DNA of 64,000 nt from Taudactylus pleione (lineage: Eukaryota > Chordata > Amphibia > Anura > Myobatrachidae), in the NCBI GenBank assembly GCA_031769625.1, contig JAUIMM010000534.1, forward strand, positions 5,296,001-5,360,000, read 5' to 3'. Below are positions 11,626 through 23,290 of this stretch, piece by piece (position 1 is the first letter of the stretch; each line of letters opens with the position of its first letter). Position numbers and translations under genes: made by a program. Below the pieces are notes generated by a model. That model did not search any database, was not told where the DNA came from, and was given only the letters and a program-made list of their open reading frames with translations.

Positions 11626-11721
11626 GACTTTGGTTGGTGATTTACCCTGCACTGTTAGGAGAGAACACTCATCAGGCGATGGGAAGTTTAATAGGCCCCA
11701 TAGGGGATAATGGTGCCTCAG

Positions 11722-14700
11722 ATGCTTCTGCTGCTTTTCCCAATTGCGGCAGCATTGTGCTTACTTTCATATGGTAATGGAACAATACACCAAAGTAAGT
11801 TGCAAATTTGTGAGTCTGAAAGTGCAGGCCACTGTTCTAGCATCCACTGGTGCAACAGTCATTAGTATTGCCACTTGCACCAGCCCGATGCTAGGTTAAA
11901 GAGAACCATCAGTAATAGGTGTTCCTTTCCGAGACTCGCACGGAGCTTTACATACACGCACACCACACTGCCATGTCACTTCCATTATATTCAGCTGCTA
12001 TGTGCCTTTTGCTACATGCCGCAGGGAAACACCTACAGTATGTCACATTAGTCTCCGTTCACAATAGATGCAACACACGCACCTACTTGCAACTTCAGGA
12101 AACATTGAGCAGCAAGTGTGCACAACATGTTTTGCAACTAAGACGCGTGCACAGTCTGATCCAGTTCAGACGATGCCTCCATTTTCCAAGTTGCGTTCAG
12201 AATCAATTTATTACCACATTTACTGTCCTATTTACTAAGCTTTGTTAGGAGATAAAGTGAACGGTGAAAAGGTACCAGCCAATCAGCTCCTAACTGCCAT
12301 TTTTCAAACACAGCCTGTGACATGGCAGTTAGGAGCTGATTGGCTGGTACCTTTTCACCGTTCACTTTATCTCCTAACACAGCTTAGTAAATAGACCCCT
12401 TAGTATCGCCTTTTTAGAGACTTTTCCAATGTGTAGCTGCAAGCATCTTATATTTTAACAATTCAATTTGTGAGCAATATGTGTTATTATTTCCCAATAT
12501 GGCTCTATTTCTTCATACGCAGATGAAACCGGTGATTCTTTTTCAATATCTGTGAAGCCGGATAACAACATCCATGTGGGCAGCAATCTGACGATCCAGT
12601 GTGACGGAGCGGTGCAGGGGGAGACAGTGAGTCTGTATAAAAATGGAAAACAATTCCTACAGCAGCATACGACTGGTTCTGAGGCTGTATTTCATCTGGC
12701 ACACGTTTCCATGCAGCACCAGGGCAATTATTTCTGCAAGGTGCAATCAAGAATCAGCAGGATATCCCAACATGTAAAAGTTGTGATCCAAGGTAAAAAA
12801 CAGTTTTTATCTTTCAACTATACTATATAATGTTCATACTATTAGACGAATTTTTACTAAAGTGCGAGTTTATAGAAGTGGAGGTGTTGCCCATAGCAAC
12901 CAATCAGATTCTAGCTATTACCTTCTAGAAAGTGCTAGATAAATAAGTAGAATCTGATCGGTCACTATGGGCAACAACACCACTTCTTTAAACTCGCACT
13001 TTAGTAAATAATACACCCCTCAGTGTCTAAGCTGAATGACTAAACTCACCAGCATACCTCCCAACATGACCCTCTCCAGGATGGACACAATGCTCCGGTC
13101 TTGGACTTCCCTGGTAATTTATGATCGGTGGCGGCTCTAGAGGTGGGGCTGCAGTACAGTCCAAAATTCAAATAGGGGAGTCACACCAACTGCCAGTGAG
13201 TCCCAGCCAGTTATGTTGGGCAGTGTGTGACATGACAGTTGGTGTGGCTCCTCTATTTGAATTTTGAACTGCGCTGATGGAAAGTGTCTTTTAGGCTGTA
13301 CTTGCCCCTCATCTGTACAAAAAGCGAAGAAATGTTTAACACATGCAGCGCTTCTAGCAGAAATAAAAAAAGTTGTAATTCTTGATGAAGATTTAATTCT
13401 TCTGTGAAGATCTAGGATTATAATTCTCAATCTCATTATTCCAGACACATAACTTTCTTCCAAAAGGGGGCCCATTTTCTCCTATATTTGACGGTATATT
13501 CCGACTTTTCTCAAATGTGGTTACACTGAAAAGATAGAGGGGTAAATATAGTGTAGTATGTCAAATGCACATTTATTCTAAAAAAGAAACATAAAAAGGT
13601 ATAAAGTAGGCTACTCTCCAAGCCACTTAAAATTGATATAGAGTAAAAAAAAGTGCTTAATACATCAGACATATCATGGGTTGAGAAAGAATGGAACCAT
13701 ACCGTGTCGGGCACCAGGCTAAAAGTGAATATTAATGGGGGGTTTCCAGATTCCTTTCCTCCTCCCTTCAATCAACACTGTCCAGTTGTCCACAGATACT
13801 TACCGTCCCAATAGAGCAAATGCAGGTAAGTCCATGCAAAGCTAACCAACATATTTTGAGTGGTAACTCTTCCTTAGGGCTGCATGGACTTCCTGCAAAT
13901 CCCACCTGCCAGTGTACATTCTCCTCCTCAGTTAATAATCTATAAATGCTTTAAAAATAACTTATAAATACTAGCACAATAAATGTAATAACAGTACACA
14001 TACATTCAAGTTAAAATTATATTAAAATCATATATGAATAAATAAACAGTTATACCTTTTGTATTTCCAGCTACAGATGGTAGCACCAAATTATCCTATG
14101 TCCCTTCCTAGGAACAATAAAGTTGTGCAAATTAGTTTGCGGCGGTGTGTATGCGCTACTTCAAGAAAGGCTGCGAAGAGTCCAGCCTGCAGGAGAGACG
14201 TCCCCTTATTCTGAAAAGCTGTCTACGCAAATAGAGCATCTTTTCGGAAGTGATAATTAAGTATAGGAGGCATGATGGTTCAAGCCTTAATGATCACAGG
14301 GGAATTTTTCTCTTAATGAAAAGACCCCTATGTAATACTGTTGCAGAACTATCTTCAAACTTAAGACTACTGAGAATAGTTCTAAACTATTAGAGCAATA
14401 GTTGATTAAACCAATGATAAAGTGATGAGTTTGACATCCAGACTTGGTAATTGACGAGAATTGACCACCTTAGTATGTGAGATAGGAGTTGGAACACATA
14501 AACCAACTAGGGCAACAGTAGTAACTGTGCTACCTTTAAATCCCTCTAATGCTTGGTTGAAACATTTTTCGTTTGTGCACATCCGCAATGAAGTCAAAAC
14601 TTGTGGTAATCAGTGGCAACAAGAAAACATTTATGAAAGTCAACTAGGGTTACTGTATCATATGTGGCGGAGCTACCTGGTGCTACAATAATATTCCAAA

Positions 14701-15568
14701 TACATTCTTTTTCCAGTGTCTTCCAGACTTTGAGCTGGCACTGTTATATTTACTGATAGATAAGCAATTTGCAGATGGGTTACAACAACAGACGTCCTAT
14801 TTTGCAAAGTCAAATATACTTTCGAATTCAATTCAGTGCGATGTTGAATAGCCATGGGATGGGAGGGAGCTCCCGCAGCTGTTCAATTCAACGCGCTGTT
14901 AGCGTTGTCGTGAATGGGTTAAGTCTGAGAATGCCGGTTATCGTGATTTAACCTGGGTGTTAAGGCATGGTAACCGGCATTCCCTGACTAAAGCGCCGCG
15001 CTAAGCCGGCAAACAGCTGCGCATCTGGCGCTCTTGTTGGATTTCTCCCCGCATCCTCAAGGGGGTACTAGAAGAAATCCTTTAGTCGCTCAAACAGCGC
15101 AGTGTATTGAATAGCTGTGGGAGCTCCCTCTCGCAGCTATTCAACATTGCACTGAATTGAATTTGGCCCATAGTTTGTTATGCTGTATTGAAAATTACTG
15201 TATTCATTTTTCTCTTTCTTGAATTGATAGCAATATCTTTTTCATATATTACCCCCTTTTGATTCTGTTATTGCATTGATCTGATTATTATTTTCTATTT
15301 AATTTCATTCCAGAATTGGAGACTCCTGTTTTATCTATGGTTTCATTTATTTCCATGGGCAGCAATGTTACAGTGCAATGTGATGGTACCTCAAGAGGGG
15401 AGATAATCACCCTATATAAAAATGGGAGACAATTTCTACATAAGCAATCCAATGGATCTGCAGTTGAATTTCATTTTACACAGCTGGAATATGAGTATGA
15501 GTGCATCTATTCCTGTAAGAGGCAATTCAGTTCCAGGTTAAGCAATGAAATACGGATTTTAATAAAAG
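11722..15568 (+). CDS. Ig-superfamily (Fc-receptor-like) receptor, exons for signal peptide and two Ig domains
   Basis: Three exons form one frame. Exon 1 (start codon 11722, to 11773) encodes a hydrophobic leader, MLLLLFPIAAALCLLSY, and ends in phase 1 at G/GTAATG. Exon 2 (12523-12792, 270 bases) and exon 3 (15314-15568, 255 bases) have CAG acceptors and AAG/GTAA donors. Both are phase 1-1, the usual arrangement for Ig exons. Each encodes an Ig-like domain of 85-90 residues with the motif G.N(L/V)T(I/V)QCDG, then LYKNG.QFL, and a second cysteine in Y(F/S)CK. N-glycosylation sequons are NLT, NVT and NGS. LYKNG and the lack of a conserved tryptophan recall Fc-receptor-like and related leukocyte receptors; the exact family is inference. 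The product would enter the secretory pathway. Downstream exons are proposed at 36172-42480. Confidence 0.75.
12228..12394. mobile_element. Hairpin MITE, TTTACTAAGC family, copy 1 (in intron 1)
   Basis: An almost perfect palindrome. The left arm begins TATTTACTAAGC and the right arm ends GCTTAGTAAATAG. Both arms contain the CCAATCAGCTCCTAACTG core in opposite orientation. Related copies lie at 17370, 18002, 38767 and 61969. Confidence 0.8.
12852..13008. mobile_element. Hairpin MITE, TTTACTAAAGTGC family, copy 1
   Basis: The left arm TTTACTAAAGTGCGAGTTT is inversely repeated at 12990-13008. Inner arms carry GAAGTGGAGGTGTTGCCCAT and its inverse, with CAACCAATCAGATT. A second copy lies at 37386-37547. 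Confidence 0.75.
13146..13276. repeat. Imperfect palindrome
   Basis: CCAAAATTCAAATAGGGGAG near 13160 pairs with CTCCTCTATTTGAATTTTG near 13250. The inner part CACACCAACTGCCA pairs with TGACAGTTGGTGTG. Probably a decayed hairpin MITE. Confidence 0.6.
13280..14822. other. Intron 2 of the Ig gene, no recognised gene
   Basis: AT-rich intronic sequence. Both strands were read and no exon with plausible borders or a known domain was found. Confidence 0.4.
14823..15164. mobile_element. Inverted-repeat MITE, about 340 bp (in intron 2)
   Basis: The left arm AATTCAATTCAGTGCGATGT and the right arm ACATTGCACTGAATTGAATT are inverse copies. Inside, GAATAGCCATGGGA and GGGAGCTCCC motifs are mirrored as TCCCACAGCTATTC-like sequence. 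The element ends about 150 bases before the second Ig exon. Confidence 0.7.
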
Positions 15569-15678
15569 GTAATTTTATTTTTATTTTTTTATTGATGCCC
15601 ATACTTATATTAACCACAAATAGATAGGAAAATTACTAATAGTCTTCTAGTCTTTGCATACAGTGTATAGCTCATGAC

Positions 15679-16874
15679 CAGGGCCGCCATCAGGAATCAC
15701 GGGGCCCAGTACAAGTGGATTATACAGGGCCCCCCCCCCTCCCAAAGCCCTGAGGGTGTAAAAGTGTAGTGTAGAGTGCTGAGTGATTTAATAAATGAGA
15801 ATCGTACTTACCTGGTATCCTTAGATTGTGGCGATAAACTTGGTTGTGCTTCCCCTTCATCCATGCCTCTTCTGATCGCCAGGAAGCGGCCATGGCTCTA
15901 TGTAGAACATTCAGGAGACGAGGATGGACAGACATAAGGAATGGAGATGTGGTAGAAAGTTGTGGCATAAGAGGAAAGTGAATAATGTGGACAGACAGCA
16001 GAAAAAGATTTGGGAACAGATGGGATGGGAAAAAAGATGGATTAATGCAGTCCTGACCAACCTGTGACTTTACAGCTGTTTTACCATCTAATCACGGGAG
16101 TGTAATCTGGGTCTTGTAGTTTCACAACAGCTGGAGAGTCACAAGTTGGACAGGTCTAGAATGTGACACACAGGAATAAAGAAAGTAAAAAGGTGTTAAG
16201 AGTCACACAAGTGGGGTGGATGCAGAGGCATTCACAAGGAGGGAAGGAGGTGCATGAGTACACATGGGAAGTGGAAAAGAAGCAATGGCACAATTGGGAT
16301 TTGCAGTAGGAGGCAGAGGCACTAATGGAAAGTGGAGGGGATAGAGGCACTCATGGAGGTGTGAGGCAAAATCACCCAAGGAATGGGATGGGGAGGGGCA
16401 GAGGCACACATACTAAGCTACATAGAGTTCACTACAGTCAAATACAGAGTAAAGACAGGGGAGAGAGACATGGATATATATCATGGTGGTAGGGAGAGAA
16501 CATAGAGCTGCAGACACAAGAAATGAGATCCATGTGGTACTTACTGGGCTGTGTCTGCAGCGTTCTTCCTGGGCTGTGAGGACGACAAACCACCTGACCT
16601 CCAGGCTGCAGTGTGGATCACAGATATGCTAGGGGAATCCAGCACTGACAGCACTAGCTTGTGTGCTGCTAGTGATGTCTGGAGAGTTAATGAATGACTA
16701 ATCACAGCTTAGCTGTGCGATGATTCATTCATATAACTCTCTGGTAAGCACTACAGCAGCATCAGCTGTCCCGTGTTACAAGTAATTAGCAATCAACTCT
16801 GCCTGCGGCCGGGCCCCTCAGCTGTCCGGGCCCTGTACAGGAGTACTGGTAGTCCCCCCCTGATGGCGGCCCTG
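15679..16874. mobile_element. Non-autonomous hAT element, 1196 bp, exact 8-bp duplication
   Basis: The 16-base TIR CAGGGCCGCCATCAGG is perfectly inverted at the right end (16859-16874). Both ends are flanked by CTCATGAC (15671-15678 and 16875-16882). No transposase is present. The element sits in the large intron after the second Ig exon. Confidence 0.95.
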
Positions 16875-16882
16875 CTCATGAC

Positions 16883-17369
16883 AATACAGTCCATCTACTA
16901 CACTTTGCAAAAATATACAGATGGAGAATGTTTCTTTCATCCAAGAATCGATCGCAATCACATGGTGCATCAATTCATTGTACTATGCTGTTTTTGAAAG
17001 GCAGCTACAGTGCATTCTGGTGCCTTCACAGAAGTAATTTAATCACTGTCCCACTCTCATCTGTATGCATGTCTATCGCTAACAGACACATAGCTTAAAA
17101 CAGTGGTTCTCTGAAAATCACTGCCCCAGGAGGGTGTGATTTTTTGGGGGGGGAATAACATTTTAAGAGGGCGGCAGGGGGCATTGGGAGTTTTTTGGGA
17201 ATTTTATTTTTATTATCCTGTATTTATATGGTGCCACAAGGGGGGTCCGCAGAGCCTTAAACTGTACACAAAGAAGAAGTATAAATAAATGAAGAAAAAA
17301 ATAGACCTACAGTACAAACCATTGCAGAACATGGAATATAAGGTATTTAAACATTAAGCTTTTAGGGAC
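16883..17369. other. Intronic sequence without recognised genes
   Basis: No exon or repeat could be identified. It includes a short G-run (TTTTTTGGGGGGGG) and AT-rich stretches. Confidence 0.35.
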
Positions 17370-17521
17370 AGATGTACTAAGCTCTGAAAAGTGATAAATT
17401 AGAGAGTGATAGACTGCCAACCATTCAGCTCCTAGCTTTCATTTTTCAAACACAGCCTGTAACATGACAGTTGGGAGCTGAGTGGTTGGTAGTTTATCAC
17501 TTTTCAGAGCTTAGTACATCT
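17370..17521. mobile_element. Hairpin MITE, TACTAAGC family, copy 2
   Basis: AGATGTACTAAGCTCTGAAA at the left pairs with TTTCAGAGCTTAGTACATCT at the right. The inner arms carry CAACCATTCAGCTCCTAG and its inverse. Confidence 0.8.
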
Positions 17522-18001
17522 AGGGCGAGATGCACTTACTTATCACCAAAGGCAGACTACGCGTATGCATCATACCTCTTAAATGTGATCGCCGTGTCTG
17601 TAATGACCGTGCACCCTTCCATCTCAATCGCCAGCATCAGTGTGAAAATACTCATTGAGCCTAATGACATGCCCTTCTTCCAGATGTGCGTCATTGTCAG
17701 GTGCATAACAACGCCATTTGCTAGATGACGGTTGTGGGAACTCAATAGGAAAACGTCCTGGGCCTCTACTGCACTTGCCACAACAACGGACGCCCGTAGC
17801 CGCTGTCATTACAGGCGACTGAAAAAAAACATCGCAGGAGTATCCAATTAGCGCAGCAGCCTCTCTGGAAAAAGAGGTTTGCTGCATACCAACGAAAAAA
17901 AAACCCACATTACAGTGGCGATAGGCGCCGTTAAACAACCCAATTTCACTTCTAATTTTGGTGCATAGCGCCCCTATAGAGAGAAAGTAGAGAGAGATAT
18001 A
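17522..18001. other. No recognised gene
   Basis: Contains GCGATC- and CGCC-rich motifs resembling MITE subterminal sequence, but no paired ends could be fixed. Open frames here have no recognisable domain. Confidence 0.35.
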
Positions 18002-18200
18002 GGGGTCTATGTACTAAGTAGTGTTAGGAGACAGAGTGAAAAGTGATAAGAAAGTGATAAGGTGCCAGCCAATCGGCTCCCAACTGCCATCTCACAGGCT
18101 GTGTTTAAAAAATGACAGTTGGGAGCTGATTGGCTGGCACTTTATCACTTTCTTATCACTTTTCACTCTGTCTCCTAACACTGCTTAGTAAATAGACCCC
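18002..18200. mobile_element. Hairpin MITE, TACTAAG(C/T) family, copy 3, near-perfect palindrome
   Basis: The left arm starts GGGGTCTATGTACTAAGTAG and the right arm ends CTGCTTAGTAAATAGACCCC. The arms are almost fully complementary, including GTGTTAGGAGACAGAGTG and its inverse. A decayed half of a related copy follows at about 18204-18330. Confidence 0.85.
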
Positions 18201-18626
18201 AAAGTAACAACCAATGAGCTCCTAACTGTCACTGTACAGGCTGTGTTTGAAAAATGACAGCAGCTAATTGGTTGGTGGTACTTTTTCTCTCTCCACTTTA
18301 TCTCTTTCCAAGCTTTGATATATATCCCCCATATTACCCAAATAAGCAGTGCTGGCTAAAACCAAAGATTGTTGCCAGTAGGGAGGAGATGTTGGTATAA
18401 GTGAGGGAAGGAAAAGCACATGAGGGAAGAGGGCATTGTTCATGAGAGCTTACAATCTAAACTTTGACATAAAAAATTTCGATGCATGTGAGTGGTAAAT
18501 AGCTCTTTGGATTGTGTTGGTAATAAGCAAGCATTCAAGTGACAGCAACATGGGCAGACAAGATGGTGGAGAATAAGAAGTGTCGCCACTATTCAACTTA
18601 TTACATAAAGTGGTATCCGGTCTTTA

Positions 18627-20020
18627 GGTCTACATTGTCTAGATAGACAGTGTTTGGGTAGACAATGGAAGATAGGCAGCCAATAGATAGACAGGGACTG
18701 AAGGTCGACACACTAAAGGTCGACTGGTGACAAGGTCGACAGGTACTGATGGTCGACATGCAATAGGTCGACGGACTGAAGGTCAACATGTGCAGAAGGT
18801 CGACAGGCAATAGGCCGACAGTGACTGAAGGTCGACAGGCAATAGGTCGACAGCGTCTGAAGGTCGACAGGGTCAGAAGGTCGACACACTAAAGGTTGAC
18901 TGGTAACAAGGTCGACAGGTATGAAGGTCGACACGCAGAAGGTTGATAGGGACTGAAAGTCAACAGGGTCATTAGGTCAACACTCATAAAGTCGACATGC
19001 AAATGGTTGACACAGGTCTACACTCATATAGTCGACATGAAAATGGTCAACACATGTTGACACTCAAATGGTCGACATGAAACTGGTCGACGCATGTCCA
19101 CACTTTATTACCATGAAAATGGTTGACACATGTCAACACTTAGACAACATGAAAATGGTTGTCACATGTCCACACTTAGGCGACATGAAAATGGTCTGCA
19201 CATGTCCACACTCATATAGTCGACATGCATATGGTCACCACAGGTTGACACTCATATAGTCAACATGTATATGGTCACCACAGGTGGACACTCATATAGT
19301 CGACAAGCAAATGGTTGACACATGTTTTTTTTTTTTTTTTTTCAAAATCTTTATTCCTAACCCTCCTCTTGGTGCCTAACCCGAAGTGCCTAACCCTAAC
19401 TGTCGGGGTAAGTGCCTAACCCTAACCCTCGGGGTAAGTGCCTAACTCTAACCGTCGGGGTAAGTGCCTAACCCCAACCGTGACCCTATCCCTTAAAAAA
19501 AAAAGTGTCGACCATTTGACTATATGAGTGTCAACCTACTGCCTGTTGACCTTCATACCTGTCGACCTTGCTTGTAGTCGACCCATCGGAGTAAGTGCCT
19601 AACCCTGACACTAACACTACAAAAAAAAAATGTGTTGACCATTTGACTATGAGTGTCGACCTACTGCCTGTCGACCTTCATACCTGCTGACCTTGTTACC
19701 AGTCGACCTTTAGTGTGTCGACCTTTAGTGTGTTGACCTTCTGACCCTGTCGACCTTCAGTCCCTGTCGACCTTTAGTACATGTCAACCTATTGCTTGTC
19801 GACCTCCCTATCGACCTATTGCCTGTCGACCTTCAGTCCCTGTCGACCTATTGCATGTTGATCTTCAGTACCTGTCGACCTATTGCATGTCGACCTTCAG
19901 TACCAGTTGACCTATTGCCTGTCGACCTTCAGACCCTGCCGACCTTCAGTCCCTGTCTATCTATTGCCTGTCTATCTTCCATTGTCTACCTAAACACTGT
20001 CTATCTAGACAATGTAGACC
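18627..20020. mobile_element. Foldback element, 1.4 kb, arms made of GTCGAC-bearing short repeats
   Basis: The left arm begins GGTCTACATTGTCTAGATAG and the right arm ends with its inverse at 20020. Each arm has a unique outer 60-70 bases (GACAGTGTTTGGGTAGACAA). Inside are dozens of degenerate 18-22-base repeats around the palindrome GTCGAC (CTGAAGGTCGACAGG, CAATAGGTCGACA). The right arm is the reverse complement in the same order. The centre at about 19325-19500 has a T run, CCTAACCCTAAC motifs, CGGGGTAAGTGCC repeats and an A run. No protein is encoded, and the family is not recognised. Confidence 0.85.
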
Positions 20021-20039
20021 CATTGAACCATACACACAT

Positions 20040-20502
20040 AAAGTTTGGATTAATTTCAAAACTAATGAGTGAACAGTTATCATTACCGTTTTGTGGGGAA
20101 AAAAACATTTTCAAATGAAGCCATGAAGCCTTCTAGATTGAGTGAACATCTAACAAAGAAATATCCAGAGAAAAGCAACAAGGATATATATCCTACTTCT
20201 GAGGCCTGAAGACCACATTGGAGAAGTGCACTATTTAAATAAGAGACTTCTTGCTTTTAATGAGGTTTCATTATTAATTGCAAAATGTGGGAAACCACAT
20301 ACCATTGGGGAAAACTTATTATGCCAGCAGTGAAAGAAATTGCCAGTACTATGATGGGGCCTAATACAATACAATCAGTTCCCCTCAGCTACATCTCTAT
20401 TTCAAAAAGGATCAATGAAATGGCCATTGATTTAATCCAATTATTTGACGTAAGAGTTTTGCATTCAAACTGACGAGTCAACAGTAAGGGATAATGAAGC
20501 AT
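20040..20502 (+). pseudogene. Fossil fragment of a ZBED/hAT-type transposase
   Basis: Translating all three frames recovers, in order, segments typical of ZBED-like hAT transposases. They are a BED-finger end of the type MKPSRLSEHLTKKYPEKSNK, then KPHTIGENL, then VPLSYISISKRINEMAIDL, and a TDEST motif that would hold the first catalytic aspartate. Stops and frameshifts break it. It is cut off at 20503 by a minus-strand LTR. It differs from the intact hAT protein at 56764. Confidence 0.6.
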
Positions 20503-21215
20503 TGTTACTAGTGATAACGCTGATCTTAATAGACCCTTTATCCTCCACAGTTCACATACAGCGGTCAGCCACCAGTTAACACAATGCATTTCATGGCCGG
20601 AGAATGATGGGAAACAACAAGACCTGTGTGTTTCCATAACCACTCTAACTTTATTCTGAGTAAAGTCACTACTTTTATAGAACTCTGATTTACATACAGA
20701 CAAAGAAATCCAGTCTGCACATGTGCAACAAATTTTCTTATCTACCTAATTAAAATATATATGAATATATTTAGCATACTCCAAGCATTACATACATCGT
20801 CAGTAGATGGCAGTATTGCCTAACTTATCAATAAACAAATATTAGTACTACTATCTGTAGCTATAAATCTATGTGACCTCTCTCATGGGATTTATTAGCT
20901 ATGTCTAGTCTTAGAGACAATACATCATTGGTATAAGGCAGTCTCTTGACAACATACACCATTGTTCTCAATAGGACCATATAATCTCTTATCTTTCCTG
21001 TCATATAACTCAGACTTGAATACAAAGGATTAATACACTCTACTATAGTCTAAATTGGCTAATATAAATTATTTCTATATGAATACATTCCTAACAGCTA
21101 GAATAGATAAGTAATGAGGCCCTTCTCAGGCAAAAATGTCTCACAAAATATAATTTATTCTTAGCATTTGAACACAAAATGGAGTCATGCTTCTACATGA
21201 TTCTTCACTTTAACA
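20503..21215 (-). repeat. LTR of a minus-strand endogenous retrovirus
   Basis: Read on the minus strand it begins TGTTAAAG and ends CTAGTAACA, giving short terminal inverted repeats. It contains a TATA-like CTATAAAAG followed by AATAAAG about 25 bases later, an order that fits U3-R. It is preceded on that strand by a purine tract. No second copy of this LTR is in the window. Confidence 0.65.
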
Positions 21216-21233
21216 ATTCCCTTCTCTTTGTTC
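21216..21233 (-). other. Polypurine tract of the minus-strand retrovirus
   Basis: On the minus strand the sequence GAACAAAGAGAAGGGAAT stands directly before the LTR start TGTTAAAG. This is the position and composition of a plus-strand primer site. Confidence 0.65.
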
Positions 21234-22161
21234 AAATCTACACCGTCATTTGTTTAATTCCATATCCTGTATAACCTACCTGTCTTTAAAATTGATTTCC
21301 CCCCATAGTGACCCATATTTCATGGGCTACGAACCCTAATGGGCCCAGGCAATGGGATCAACTATCCATTAGTGTCACCATCACAGTAGCCAATCCTATC
21401 TACATCCTATCTACTGATATATATCAAAAAGAAGAACTATTTAAGTAAATAATCTCCTCTTACTCTACTAAATATATCTATATGATTACACAGATTGTTA
21501 ATCTCTAATAGAACCACACATGAGTATAAAATAAGGTACTAATCATAAGAAGCAAAATATATCTTAGAGTCCATGTTAAAAGTTGAACACTGGTTAGTCA
21601 CAATCAAGACATGTAGTAGTTCCTCTGGTTGTCTTGTATGGCACTTTTCATAATAATAAGTCTTTGTTTGGTACTGTCCAGAGCCAATCCAACAGTTGCA
21701 TGTTCTTTATAAAACTTATTTTTATCTTAAAAAGAACAACATTTCAGTGTAAGTATTTTCTTAATCAGTGAAATTAAAACTTCATTAAATGGCTAGTAGC
21801 AATAACAGTCCTTTCCCAATTAACTGTAATATTCCCATAAAAAAGCCACCTATGCCCTTAAAGCAGTTTCCTGGTTTCAGCCATTAGAACCACCTAGAGA
21901 ACTATTCATCTTCATGGTGATCTTTGGCAAACTGATTCTTTAATTCTTTAACTTGGGATAAGTGGTCTCCCATGGCCTCATCCACTTCATAGGTATCTGT
22001 CATGGCTACAGACACTTGAGACTCCTGGGAAGAGTCAGGCTTACTAGGTAGTATGAACTGAGGTGGTTTTAGGAATGACCTTTTCATGAAATATTACTAG
22101 CACGAAATAAAAGTGAATAGAATTTATTCATGAACAAAAACTGTATGGCAAAGTTCCACAT
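21234..22161 (-). pseudogene. 3' internal remnant of the minus-strand retrovirus
   Basis: The region lies upstream of the polypurine tract and should be 3' internal sequence. The only open stretch is at 22087-21902 (61 codons), ending in an acidic histidine-rich tail. It cannot be assigned to a protein with certainty. The remnant appears to stop at or before the Harbinger MITE at 22165, and the rest of this provirus is not seen. Confidence 0.35.
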
Positions 22162-22164
22162 TAA

Positions 22165-22713
22165 GGCCCTCATTCAGAGGCGGTCGGAGGATGCAAGCGG
22201 TCGCTCAGAAACTGGGCGGCCGTTTGCATCCTGACCGGCCGCCTCTGTTTCGGTCGTTGGGCTGTGGGTTTACACCCACAGCTCTAACGACCGCTAGGGT
22301 GATGGTCGCGATGGTCATAGACCACCGCGACCATCGGGGCTAATGACGAGACCCTAGGGTAGAGTCTCACTTGTCGTAAGCCCCAGAGAGCTTCTGGCTC
22401 TGTCAGAGCCGGAAGCTCTCCACTGACATCACTAGTGATGTCAGTGGGGCCTCCCCCAAACGGTAGGCATTCACATGGGAATGCCTCCGTTTGGGCTGCC
22501 ACCCCCCGGCCCGCCTTCCAAACGGGGCGAGCTGTCAATCAACATCGACAGCTCGCCCCCTTTGGAAGAGACCCGCTACGACCGGCGCTGTCGGTCGTAG
22601 CGAGTCTCACACATGCGCACAAAGGAGCCGGCTCCCTCGTGCGCATGCGCACTGGACAAACATCGAGGCGGCCGAGCAGTCGTAGACCATACGGCCACCT
22701 CTGAATGAAGCCC
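22165..22713. mobile_element. Harbinger-type MITE, 549 bp, TAA duplication
   Basis: The left end GGCCCTCATTCAGAGGCGG and right end CCACCTCTGAATGAAGCCC are inverted. TAA flanks both sides (22162-22164 and 22714-22716). The first 15 bases equal the inward-read right end of the Harbinger transposon at 4614. The inside is GC-rich with nested inverse pairs such as GGTCGCGATGGTC and AGCTCTCCACTGACATCAC. Confidence 0.88.
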
Positions 22714-22849
22714 TAAATCTCAAAACACAAAGTTCATGCACTAACAGGTGCAGGGGTATGCCCCTGTGAGAAACAAAGTTCGAAGTACACACTGAATTAG
22801 TGTGGGGTGAAACCCCGAGTCCGACATGAGGCTAGAGCCTCAGGATAGA

Positions 22850-23290
22850 ATATAGGTCAATAACAGGGTTGAGCCCTGTATCATGATGGAGGTCCAGAAC
22901 AAGGTTGAGCCCTGAGATGTAACAAGATCCGGAACGAGGTTAAGCCCTGAAACTTAATGAATTAATGAAGATCCGGAACGGGGTTGAGCCCTGAGACGTG
23001 ATGAGGGTCTGGAACAGGGTTGAGCCCTGAGACGTGATAAGGGTCCAGAAAGTGGTTGAGCCCTGAGACGTGATGAGGGTCCGGAAAAGGTTTGAGCCCT
23101 GCGATGTGATGAAGGTCCAGAGCAGGGTTGAGCCCTGCGGCGTAATGAAGGTCCGGAGCAGGGTTGAGCCCTGCGGCGTAATGAAGGTCAGGAGCAGGTT
23201 TGAGCCCTGCGAAGGATGAAGGTCCGGAGCAGGTTTGAGCCCTGCGGAAAGATGAAAGTCCGGAGCAGGGTTGAGCCCTGCGATGTGATG
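22850..23290. repeat. Minisatellite, about 12 copies of a 36-40-bp unit
   Basis: The unit contains GGTCCGGAACAGGGTTGAGC followed by CCTG(A/C)GACGTGATGA. Copies are diverged on the left and more alike on the right. GGTTGAGCCCTG forms a short inverse pair with CAGG-containing parts of the unit. The open frame through it is only a by-product. Confidence 0.85.

Noticed and set aside
19360..19480. Internal telomere sequence (CCCTAA motifs)
   Set aside because: Only a few imperfect motifs occur within longer GGGGTAAGTGCCTAACCC repeats in the foldback loop. This is not a TTAGGG array.
21902..22087. Independent small host gene on the minus strand
   Set aside because: Its position upstream of a polypurine tract and LTR makes a retroviral remnant more likely. 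No homology could be named.
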